From CAZROT01 sp964601895 (GTDB lineage Bacteria; Pseudomonadota; Gammaproteobacteria; Enterobacterales; Enterobacteriaceae): a stretch of DNA of 11,125 nt. Each line of letters opens with the position of its first letter. The first letter of the stretch is position 1. The stretch covers positions 1 to 11,125 of the forward strand of contig CAZROT010000026.1 in assembly GCA_964601895.1 (NCBI GenBank), written 5' to 3'. The position numbers were made by a program, and so were the translations under genes. Of the stretch, positions 1 through 6,588 are shown piece after piece. The notes under the pieces are model-generated. The model had not been told where the DNA came from. It made no database searches and saw nothing but the letters and a program-made list of their open reading frames with translations.

Positions 1-55
1 GACCTCTATGTTTACTGGTTTATTGTGCCATGTGACTGAGTTAAAACATAATTTT
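1..55 (+). repeat. Left arm of 55-bp terminal inverted repeat
   Basis: The first 55 bases are the exact reverse complement of the last 55 bases (11071-11125). Identity stops abruptly at base 56, where the left side reads T and the mirrored right side reads A. No transposase or recombinase gene lies inside the window. The exact length of 55, a common assembly k-mer size, and the position at both window edges suggest that both ends run into the same multicopy repeat, such as an insertion-sequence end. A real transposon end cannot be excluded. Confidence 0.85.
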
Positions 56-57
56 TA

Positions 58-384
58 TTATAGGAAAAAATTCACAGGCGCTATATTGCCGTGCGGGATG
101 TCAGCTGCTGTTTCTGCCAGCTTATTCACTCCATGTAACTGCTCCCGCTCTGTCGGGCACAGGTATCTGCACATTATTGTTGTGCCGACATCCCGTGCGC
201 TCTGCTCATGTGGGCCTGCAGGTCCAGCAGCGAAAATGGCAGGGGAACGGCAGTACTTTTTTCTCAGTCAGGCTGGCTTTCTCAATCAGGCAGGCGCTAA
301 TCGTAGCAGGCTTGTGGTAACGCTGTTCGCCACGTTTTCATCCGTAAGACGCCCTTTATCATAAGCTATACTTATACTAAAAAA
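58..384 (-). pseudogene. Decayed minus-strand gene, frameshifted, function unknown
   Basis: Three minus-strand frames read one after another as natural-looking protein, broken by two apparent frameshifts. The first piece (about 384-286) contains AYDKGRLTDENVANSVTTSL. A middle piece (about 295-245) contains EKASLTEKKVLPFP. The last piece (about 245-58) contains CRYLCPTEREQLHGVNKLAE and ends VNFFL with TAA at 58-60, just inside the terminal repeat. There is no start codon or ribosome site, so the 5' end is also missing. I do not recognise the family. The plus strand is open across the same stretch (8-364), but that frame has no ribosome site and an unlikely composition, so I treat it as a shadow. 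Confidence 0.4.
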
Positions 385-403
385 TATTTATCCGGTTAAT
401 TTT

Positions 404-430
404 TGCATCATTAATGCACTGAATAATGCA
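404..430 (+). promoter_or_regulatory. Leader hairpin before the first effector gene
   Basis: TGCATCATT (404-412) can pair with AATAATGCA (422-430) with one C-A mismatch and a 9-base loop. The 3' arm lies inside ACTGAATAAT (418-427), which recurs before the second effector gene at 2501-2510. The stem ends at the first base of the ribosome site AGGTGA (430-435). TATACT boxes at 367-372 and 373-378 could be -10 elements, but I see no good -35 for either. Confidence 0.3.
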
Positions 431-440
431 GGTGAATACA

Positions 441-2354
441 ATGACAACTCCTGTTAAAAATAATGGATTATCAAATTCACCGATCAAACAGAATAGCGAT
501 ACAACTAACCAATCTGCTAAACACCTTAGTAGTGCATTAACAACCGTACAGAATACTGTAAATACAGTGGGATTAAATCCTGTAAAGCAGGCTGTTTCTA
601 TGCAAGTGGCACTTGGGAGGGGTATCACTGTTGTTACACAAAGACCAGAAGTCGAGGTGACGAAGCCTACGGTATGGATGAGTAAAACCCAGCCCGGGAA
701 AATTGCACTCATGCTGCCTGGTGAGGCACAGATACGCACATTCAGCAACCTGCCTCAATTACAGCATGCGTTACCCCACATTCAGGTTGCCTCTATGCAA
801 GCGGCACTTGGGAGTGGTGTCACTGTTGTGCAACAAAGACCAGAGGGTGAGGTGACGAAGCCTACGGTATGGATGAGTAAAACCCAGCCCGGGAAGATTG
901 CACTCATGAGGCCAGGTGAGGTAAAGATACGCACATTCAGCAACCTGCCTCAATTACAGAATGCGTTACCCTCTACTCAAAGATCCTTTATGCAATTACC
1001 CTTGGAGTCCGGATTTTCATCTATAGAAGGACAGCTTGTGCAGATAGTCGATCCCGGTAAATTGCCAGGTTTTATTGAAAAACATTTTGGTCAGCAGGCA
1101 GCCACCTCTGTGGCGGCAAAATTTGGCCATCGAATTGCAACCAGCAATGATTACGTGCACCTGGAAGACATACTCAGCATCAGGGATTTTCTCAAATCAT
1201 ATCCTGTTTTGTCAAAACAGGCTCAGGTACCAAAAAAATCAACACGAACACATCATAGAAATAAATCATTACAACAGCATTCTCAGGCACTAAAACAACA
1301 GGCACCAGTAATGCCTGATAAAAATAAATTATCACAACAACAAAAAGCCGCCACGACCATTCAAAATGCTTTTCGCAAACATCTTAACGAATTAAGGGCG
1401 AAGAAGCCTAATTCAATGGGGTATGTAGAAAAAGAATATCGTGATGATAAAACTCAGAAAAAAGGAAAAACCTTTTTCTTCCATATGGATCCTAAAAATC
1501 CGCGCTTTACCGATGAACGCGTTATATATCGTCCTGCTACTGCTCCGGTAATACCCAGTGAAGGTAACTTCAAGATTGTAGACAGGCAGGATTCCAGGTT
1601 TGTTTCTCTTATTAATAAGAATGCAGGTGAGAATTTTAAACAGGATGCCAAAGTCAATAATAAGGATCTGGAAGGTTTGTCAACTATCGTAGCTGGTAAG
1701 GTGGTGAGGGAGAATATGATGGTTATCCCTAATGCTGGCATACCAACGTTAGATGAAACATCTGGCCATCGTTCTTCATTGCTGTATGCACCTTTGTCGA
1801 CTTTCAAAAAACTGGCTAATGACATGGCCATCGCACATAAAAAAGGAACACGCTTTCTTGATACCAAACCAGCAAACATAACCTATTATAAAAGGCCAGG
1901 TGAGAAAACGGGGGAGATGAGACTGATTGATGTGGCGGACAGAATGAGTAAGACATCAGCGTACGACAGATTTGTTGCTGATAGGATAACTCATACCAAA
2001 GGCCTGAAGCAGGCCTGGCAAAATGCACCGACATTAGAACGGAGGTTGGATGTCTTAGCAGTCTGTGATAATTATGCCCTTCTTATCGCAATGATACAGA
2101 TTTCTAGCTCAAATGTTAATTTGAGGACGGCAGTAAAAAATTCGGTATACAAACAGGTAGATAGTGCTCCCGGCGGTATATATCCGGGTGCGATGCACCT
2201 GGGAAACAACCACTTGTTTATGGAATGGATTGATGAGCATGTGCAACCGGGATTTCGCGATGATGTTGTCAGATTGCTGACTAATCCTGCTGATTTCTCT
2301 ACCTCTGTAAACAGCAGGCGACCTTTGGCTGACATGATCATGTTCGAAAGTTAA
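441..2354 (+). CDS. Putative effector: 65-aa repeats, IQ motif, protein-kinase-like domain
   Basis: This 637-residue protein has no signal peptide or membrane segment. The start at 441 is chosen over an in-frame ATG at 426 because AGGTGA lies 5 bases upstream and the N-terminus then matches that of the next gene (MTTP(V/I)KNNGLSNSPIKQNSD). Residues 54-183 hold two 65-residue repeats. A Lys/Gln-rich linker follows, then an IQ-like motif at about 302-319 (AATTIQNAFRKHL). The C-terminal region has a kinase-like catalytic loop, AHKKGTRFLDTKPAN, with candidate catalytic D474, K476 and N479, then LIDVAD at 495-500 where DFG would be (D497). The HRD His/Arg are replaced (FLD), and I cannot assign a glycine loop or the beta-3 lysine. 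Known bacterial effectors include kinase-like enzymes, and the Legionella kinase-fold effector SidJ is calmodulin-dependent. Delivery by a secretion system, calmodulin control and kinase activity are inferred; the domain could instead do another reaction of the kinase fold. Confidence 0.8.
   Translation: MTTPVKNNGLSNSPIKQNSDTTNQSAKHLSSALTTVQNTVNTVGLNPVKQAVSMQVALGRGITVVTQRPEVEVTKPTVWMSKTQPGKIALMLPGEAQIRTFSNLPQLQHALPHIQVASMQAALGSGVTVVQQRPEGEVTKPTVWMSKTQPGKIALMRPGEVKIRTFSNLPQLQNALPSTQRSFMQLPLESGFSSIEGQLVQIVDPGKLPGFIEKHFGQQAATSVAAKFGHRIATSNDYVHLEDILSIRDFLKSYPVLSKQAQVPKKSTRTHHRNKSLQQHSQALKQQAPVMPDKNKLSQQQKAATTIQNAFRKHLNELRAKKPNSMGYVEKEYRDDKTQKKGKTFFFHMDPKNPRFTDERVIYRPATAPVIPSEGNFKIVDRQDSRFVSLINKNAGENFKQDAKVNNKDLEGLSTIVAGKVVRENMMVIPNAGIPTLDETSGHRSSLLYAPLSTFKKLANDMAIAHKKGTRFLDTKPANITYYKRPGEKTGEMRLIDVADRMSKTSAYDRFVADRITHTKGLKQAWQNAPTLERRLDVLAVCDNYALLIAMIQISSSNVNLRTAVKNSVYKQVDSAPGGIYPGAMHLGNNHLFMEWIDEHVQPGFRDDVVRLLTNPADFSTSVNSRRPLADMIMFES
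600..989 (+). repeat. Two tandem 195-bp (65-aa) coding repeats
   Basis: The repeats run 600-794 and 795-989 in exact 195-bp register, each starting at the Met of S-M-Q-(A/V)-A-L-G. Each unit contains VTKPTVWMSKTQPGKIALM and ends RTFSNLPQLQ(H/N)ALP. A degenerate third start (FMQLPLESG) follows at 990. The unit looks like several beta strands and a short amphipathic end. I do not recognise it as a named domain. Confidence 0.95.
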
Positions 2355-2367
2355 TGACGTTCAACCA

Positions 2368-2384
2368 CCCCGTTTGCAACAGGG
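2368..2384 (+). terminator. Weak terminator-like hairpin after the first effector gene
   Basis: CCCCGTT (2368-2374) and AACAGGG (2378-2384) form a 7-bp stem with one C-A mismatch around the loop TGC. It lies 14 bases after the stop codon. What follows is CTCTTAT rather than a clean T run, so intrinsic termination is only possible. Confidence 0.25.
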
Positions 2385-2421
2385 CTCTTATAGCATACCA
2401 ACAATTAATTAATTGCATTAT

Positions 2422-2450
2422 TTGATAGTAAATAATTACCTAATTATACT
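2422..2450 (+). promoter_or_regulatory. Sigma-70-type promoter for the second effector gene
   Basis: TTGATA (2422-2427) and TATACT (2445-2450) are separated by 17 bases, near-consensus -35 and -10 boxes in an AT-rich gap. A start near 2457 would give a leader of about 74 bases. This implies the second gene has its own promoter and need not depend on read-through from the first. Confidence 0.6.
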
Positions 2451-2480
2451 TATTTTAAATAAATAATGATGATTGACTTC

Positions 2481-2510
2481 ATTATTCTACCGCAAGAAGG
2501 ACTGAATAAT
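2481..2510 (+). promoter_or_regulatory. Leader hairpin before the second effector gene
   Basis: ATTATTC (2481-2487) pairs with GAATAAT (2504-2510) around a 16-base loop. The 3' arm lies in ACTGAATAAT (2501-2510), identical to 418-427 before the paralogous gene. It may be only a remnant of the shared duplicated leader. The ribosome site AGGTGA is at 2521-2526, 4 bases before the start codon. Confidence 0.3.
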
Positions 2511-2530
2511 ACGGCTTAGAAGGTGATAAA

Positions 2531-4684
2531 ATGACAACTCCTATTAAAAATAATGGATTATCAAATTCGCCGATCAAACAGAATAGCGATTCTGCTAATG
2601 CTAAGCACAATAGCAATGTTAATGTTCCATTAACAACCGTACAGAATACTGTAAATACACTGGAATTAAAGCCTGCAAAACAAGTGGCCTCTATGCAAGC
2701 GGCACTTGGGATTGGTATTACTGTTGTTACACAAAGACCAGAGGGCGAGGTAACAAAGCCTACGATATGGATGAGTAAAACCCAGCCCGGGAAGATTGCA
2801 TTTATGCTGCCTGGTGAAACAAAAGTACGCACATTCAGCAACCTGCCTCAATTACAGCATGCCTTACCCGACATTCAGGTTACCTCTATGCAAGCGGCAC
2901 TTGGGAGTGGTGTCGCTGTTGTTACACAAAAACCAGAGGGCGAGGTGACGAAGCCTACAGTATGGATGAGTAAAACCCAGTCCGGGAAGATTGCATTTAT
3001 GCTGCCTGGTGAAACAAAGGTACGCACATTCAGCAACCTGCCTCAATTACAGCATGCCTTACCCGACATTCAGGTTACCTCTATGCAAGCGGCACTTGGG
3101 AGTAGTGCCGCTGTTGTTACACAAAAACCAGAGGGCGATGTGACGAAGCCTACGGTATGGATGAGTAAAACCCAGCCCGGGAAGATTGCACTCATGCTGC
3201 CTGATGACACAAAGGTACGCACATTCAGCAACCTGCCTCAATTACAGAATGCGTTACCCTCTACTGAAATATCCTCTATGGAACTAGCGCCTGATATAGC
3301 ATTCCCCACTGTTCCGGGTACAGTTGATGAAAAAAATTCTACGAATAATGACGCAGACTTAGAAAAAAGAATTGTTGCCCTCCGTAAAGGGGACATCGGT
3401 GATCTGGAAGAAAAGATTACGATGTTAAATAAAAAAGACACAGAATTGACAGAAACCAAGAAAAATCTGGAAACAGAGCTAGGCAAAGCTAAAAAAGAAA
3501 AAACTGATATAGAGGAAAAGCTGTCTGATGCACAGAAAAAACTTGAGACTAGTAAAAACGAACTCGAAGACCTTAAGAACGAGCCTAAACCGAGTTTTCC
3601 TGATGTACCTGGCACCAGTGACATTGATGTTAAAAAAAGGCTGATTCGCCTAATGAAACATGAAGTACGCACACTTGCGGGAAAAGTTGCACTAGCTGAT
3701 AAGCAAATTAAAACTATTGAAAACAAGCAGACTGTTTTTACCAGACAACAGGATCAGGCTGGTCTTGAAAAACGTTTAGCAGAACGTGAACTGAATTTTG
3801 AAAAAAACAGGTTAGCTGCGCGTTCACAAGAGGGTGAGAATTTCTCTTCAGACTTTTTTATAAATTCACTAAAAGCAGGATTACCAAAACAATTAACAAC
3901 GGTTGAGGATATTTTTTACCATATAAAAAGAAATTTTGGGCCGAACACATTTAACGTTGTTTGGGAAAGTTACAAAAACAAAGTTCCTTTAGAAAAAGGT
4001 GCAACGCTTAGTCAGCACGGTATAGATAGCATTAACAATTTTACTAAGAAATACGATTCAGTAAGAAGCCTGTTTACTTTTAGTACAGATCCCCCTGGCA
4101 TGCACATTGATGCTACACGGGTCGCGTTAGATCTGATGAAACTGCCAACGAATGTTCTTAATAAAGCACTATCACTTGGCCAAAAAATTATTATTACAAA
4201 CGATAACATCACTAACAGCGAAGATACTGAAGATTTAAAAGGTCAAAAAGCAGGGGGCAACGCTGTTACATGGGATGTGATACCAGGTGCCGGTAGTCTG
4301 GGACACACGACTATTGCCATGATACAGAAGCCTTCAGGAGAATGGATGATAAGTGATCAACATAGTACAAGCAACCTTGTATTACATGAGTTTTCCCATT
4401 CCATCGATTTTTGTTTTGGAGAGTTGGCTGGATTAGGTAAATACGCTCAACCGACTTCAGGAGATTCTGTGAGTAACAGAGAGGATTTCAGGAACGCATG
4501 GAAAGCAGATTTATCTAAAACATCGCCTGGTTCTGCTGATGACTATTTCTGGCAAAACGGTACAGCTGAAGGTGCAAGAGAAGCTTTTGCGGAAGCGATG
4601 GCTGATATATACAGTGGAAAAAATGAACATAACTGGCCAAATGTAAAAAATTTTCTGAAGCCATTCATGGAGTCTATTCAGTAG
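2531..4684 (+). CDS. Putative effector: 65-aa repeats, coiled coils, lethal-factor-like metallopeptidase
   Basis: This 717-residue protein has no signal peptide. ATG follows AGGTGA by 4 bases. Residues 1-20 nearly equal those of the upstream gene, and residues 55-249 are three 65-residue repeats. Residues about 275-350 and 365-435 are Lys/Glu-rich heptad-like coiled coils, each preceded by FP(T/D)VPGT. The C-terminal part carries GGNAVTWDVIPGAG, then LVLHEFSHSID (H619, E620, H623 of HExxH) and AREAFAEAMADIY, where E684 is the likely third zinc ligand and E688 sits like E739 of lethal factor. The spacing and the AxEFFAEAF-like block match the M34/ATLF family, whose known members include anthrax lethal factor, which cleaves MAP kinase kinases. 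The counterpart of lethal factor Tyr728 is not obvious. Zinc protease activity is well supported by motif; substrate, host delivery and any toxicity are inferred. Confidence 0.85.
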   Translation: MTTPIKNNGLSNSPIKQNSDSANAKHNSNVNVPLTTVQNTVNTLELKPAKQVASMQAALGIGITVVTQRPEGEVTKPTIWMSKTQPGKIAFMLPGETKVRTFSNLPQLQHALPDIQVTSMQAALGSGVAVVTQKPEGEVTKPTVWMSKTQSGKIAFMLPGETKVRTFSNLPQLQHALPDIQVTSMQAALGSSAAVVTQKPEGDVTKPTVWMSKTQPGKIALMLPDDTKVRTFSNLPQLQNALPSTEISSMELAPDIAFPTVPGTVDEKNSTNNDADLEKRIVALRKGDIGDLEEKITMLNKKDTELTETKKNLETELGKAKKEKTDIEEKLSDAQKKLETSKNELEDLKNEPKPSFPDVPGTSDIDVKKRLIRLMKHEVRTLAGKVALADKQIKTIENKQTVFTRQQDQAGLEKRLAERELNFEKNRLAARSQEGENFSSDFFINSLKAGLPKQLTTVEDIFYHIKRNFGPNTFNVVWESYKNKVPLEKGATLSQHGIDSINNFTKKYDSVRSLFTFSTDPPGMHIDATRVALDLMKLPTNVLNKALSLGQKIIITNDNITNSEDTEDLKGQKAGGNAVTWDVIPGAGSLGHTTIAMIQKPSGEWMISDQHSTSNLVLHEFSHSIDFCFGELAGLGKYAQPTSGDSVSNREDFRNAWKADLSKTSPGSADDYFWQNGTAEGAREAFAEAMADIYSGKNEHNWPNVKNFLKPFMESIQ
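2693..3277 (+). repeat. Three tandem 195-bp (65-aa) coding repeats
   Basis: Units run 2693-2887, 2888-3082 and 3083-3277, each starting at Met of SMQAALG. The first two share GKIAFMLPGETKVRTFSNLP. The third has IALMLP as in the upstream gene and ends CAGAATGCGTTACCCTCTACT, the same end as the last repeat there. The internal units end in CAGCATGC instead. The position-specific match suggests one ancestral array that later gained or lost internal units. Confidence 0.95.
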
Positions 4685-4798
4685 GATGCATGAGATGGTA
4701 CTGTTACAAACAGGTAAGGGGAGTGTTATAAATTCTGTATCAAAAAAATTTCTAGTAGCTCAAATTTAATCTGACAAGCGGGGAATAGGGTTTTCGGG

Positions 4799-5236
4799 TT
4801 ATAAATGATTTTTAACGGAGACGGAAAAATCCACAATCTGTTCGCTATAGACGCGTTTAGTTGTGGTCACAGGCAGGTTAATTTTTAAGTCTCTGTTGCC
4901 AGGATTGAAGATTTTCTGAATCTCTTTCCTCTTCACATTCACGCCAGGTTGTATAACCGGTGCGGGGCGGATGTACATCCGGTTGCCCTCACTGCTGACA
5001 GACCAGCCTTTTATGGAAAGGGCGTGGCGCATGGCCCAGTCAATCCGGGTAAACTGATCGGGTGCAAACAGGGCTGACTGCAATACGACATTTGGCGATA
5101 CTGCGCATTAAATCCGGCCTGACGGGCAGCAGGCACAGATTGCCAGGCAGTAAGAATTTTCTGTGATGTACTGTTGACCGGCAATTTCTGACCGACAGGA
5201 ATAAGTTTATTTAACTCAGCGATAAACGCTGTTTTA
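4799..5236 (-). pseudogene. Frameshifted minus-strand gene remnant, function unknown
   Basis: Two minus-strand frames join near 5080-5095. The upstream piece runs from just past the end of the neighbouring gene and reads KTAFIAELNKLIPVGQKLPV and later AWQSVPAARQAGFNAQYRQM. The downstream piece (94 codons, TAA at 4799-4801) reads FAPDQFTRIDWAMRHALSIK and NRMYIRPAPVIQPGVNVKRK. Neither piece has an ATG with a ribosome site. The first piece starts exactly where the 5234-6070 gene ends, so it may be a shifted tail of that gene or a separate truncated gene. I do not recognise the family. The gap 4685-4798 holds only a weak 5-bp hairpin (4701-4713) and no gene. Confidence 0.5.
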
Positions 5237-6070
5237 TGTCAGGCTGCTATTGGCTTCTCCTGAGATCAGAATAGCAGAATCGGCACCCGCATTAATAAAC
5301 TGTTGATATAAATCATTCAGCATTGTCGGTGCCTGTGGAATGCCTGTTAAAATAGCATCGTACTTGTTAACAACGGCCCGCAAGGCCGCCAGTGCTTCAG
5401 TAAACTGGCCGTTAACAGAAAACTTTACCACTCGCTGCTGTTGTTCATTCCAGGCATTAAGTACTTCCTTTAACTCATTAAGGCTTTGTTTACTACTTGC
5501 AGACTTCATCTTGTTGATAATAAGGTCAGGCAATTTTTGCATCCCATTCATCAGTGAGTTCTCTGGCTCTATGCTGACTTTCTCTACTCCTGTCTCCTTG
5601 TTTATTCCTGCATCCCCCATGACCCTTCGGCATTCACTATTTATAGGGGTTTGCTCCATAGCCGCTTGATGTGCAAAATTGATTCTGAACCACTTCATTT
5701 TATGGATTGCCTCACTAACTGCCCATGTCAGTTTACTCTCCCGGGATTGCTGAGCAAATGAGCAGACAATCCGTTTAATATTGGCAAAAAACACCTGCAG
5801 ACTGAATGGTTTACTGGTTCTTTTGATACTTGTTTGTTCACTCTCTCTCTCTATTTCAGAGAGAGTATAGTAGCTGCAGGGTGTTTCAATGATGCAACGC
5901 CCACTGCCAAGCAGTTTTTCAACAACGGTATTTTCTATATTTTCTATATTTTTTATGTTGTTAACCATTGTCTTCAATGAGGGAGATACTACATCTACCT
6001 GCATCCCGGCAGGCTGGAGTGCCGTGTTTCTGCCCGTCTTATTGGGTCGAAAACAGGAAAATAATGACAT
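5234..6070 (-). CDS. Hypothetical protein, possible effector
   Basis: This 278-residue protein starts at ATG 6070-6068, with AAGGA 7 bases upstream. A longer TTG start at 6091 is less likely. It begins MSLFSCFRPNKTGRN, with no signal peptide or clear membrane helix. The sequence is Ser/Asn/Lys-rich with a mostly helical C-terminal half (about residues 180-260, including LNELKEVLNAWNEQQQRVVK). I recognise no catalytic motif. A 9-bp direct repeat (5931-5948) encodes the IEN-IEN stretch, and a run of six CT units sits at 5841-5852. The soluble, low-complexity N-terminus and the nearby effector-like genes make a secreted role possible, but nothing proves it. The stop codon abuts a remnant in another frame, so the C-terminus may be shortened. 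Confidence 0.6.
   Translation of the reverse strand: MSLFSCFRPNKTGRNTALQPAGMQVDVVSPSLKTMVNNIKNIENIENTVVEKLLGSGRCIIETPCSYYTLSEIERESEQTSIKRTSKPFSLQVFFANIKRIVCSFAQQSRESKLTWAVSEAIHKMKWFRINFAHQAAMEQTPINSECRRVMGDAGINKETGVEKVSIEPENSLMNGMQKLPDLIINKMKSASSKQSLNELKEVLNAWNEQQQRVVKFSVNGQFTEALAALRAVVNKYDAILTGIPQAPTMLNDLYQQFINAGADSAILISGEANSSLT
5840..5866. repeat. CT-repeat hairpin inside the hypothetical gene
   Basis: ACTCTCTCT (5840-5848) and AGAGAGAGT (5858-5866) are perfect complements around a 9-base loop. The left arm belongs to a (CT)6 tract (5841-5852). A slipped dinucleotide would shift the reading frame of the enclosing gene. Confidence 0.6.
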
Positions 6071-6588
6071 TCTCTTATCCTTTTTAATCAATTATCCTGT
6101 CATTATGCTTAACAAAATAGTATCACACTGGCAGAAAGCGCTCATAGTTAATACAAACAATGAAAAATACCGATACCAACGCTGCAAAGGTACCCACAGT
6201 TATTGCCATGTTTTGTGAGTGACAGAAATGAATGGCAACAGATACCAGGCGATTTTCTGGGAGCCAAATGATACGTCTTTTCTTTTATGAGCTATCTCTC
6301 GTTTCGCTTTAATACTCAATATCTCTGGCTCTTTCATAGCAGTTAACAAATCATCACTGACTACCGAGGTCTGGACTTTCACGCAGCGCCTGCCAAAAAA
6401 GTCGTTATTTTATATTCAGGGTAACTTATTTCTAATAGATTGACGCGAAAAAAGCGTACAGCTGGGACAGCAAGATGCGCAAAAATCTCTGACAACACAG
6501 TTTAAAAGAATTCATCTGAATATCAGGCCACTATTTAATTCGTCACACCACCTGTGGTGCTAATCCTTTAATAATCAATGAGTGATAA
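6071..6588. other. Divergent intergenic region with no convincing gene
   Basis: These 518 bases separate the minus-strand hypothetical gene from the plus-strand autotransporter. A minus-strand frame is open from about 6403 to 6200 and reads KVQTSVVSDDLLTAMKEPEI and KREIAHKRKDVSFGSQKIAW. It has no ribosome site and I cannot identify it; it may be another gene fragment. I see no strong sigma-70 promoter for either flanking gene. A 14-base palindrome at 6546-6559 is listed separately. Confidence 0.4.
6546..6559. promoter_or_regulatory. CACCAC-CT-GTGGTG palindrome upstream of the autotransporter
   Basis: A perfect 6-bp inverted repeat with a 2-base centre lies 29 bases before the start codon at 6589. 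The size and position suit a regulator binding site. The loop is too short for a stable RNA hairpin of the full stem. No regulator can be named. Confidence 0.3.

Noticed and set aside
8..364. 118-codon plus-strand open frame beginning in the terminal repeat
   Set aside because: It has no ribosome site, starts inside the repeated 55-mer and has an unlikely composition, while the minus strand reads better as a decayed gene.
426..440. ATG at 426 as start of the first effector
   Set aside because: The strong AGGTGA site and the conserved N-terminus of the paralog both point to ATG at 441.
377..3241. Minus-strand ORFs opposite the repeats of the two effector genes
   Set aside because: They recur with the 195-bp unit because they are antisense shadows of the repeats. 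The plus-strand frames are long and carry ribosome sites and domain motifs.
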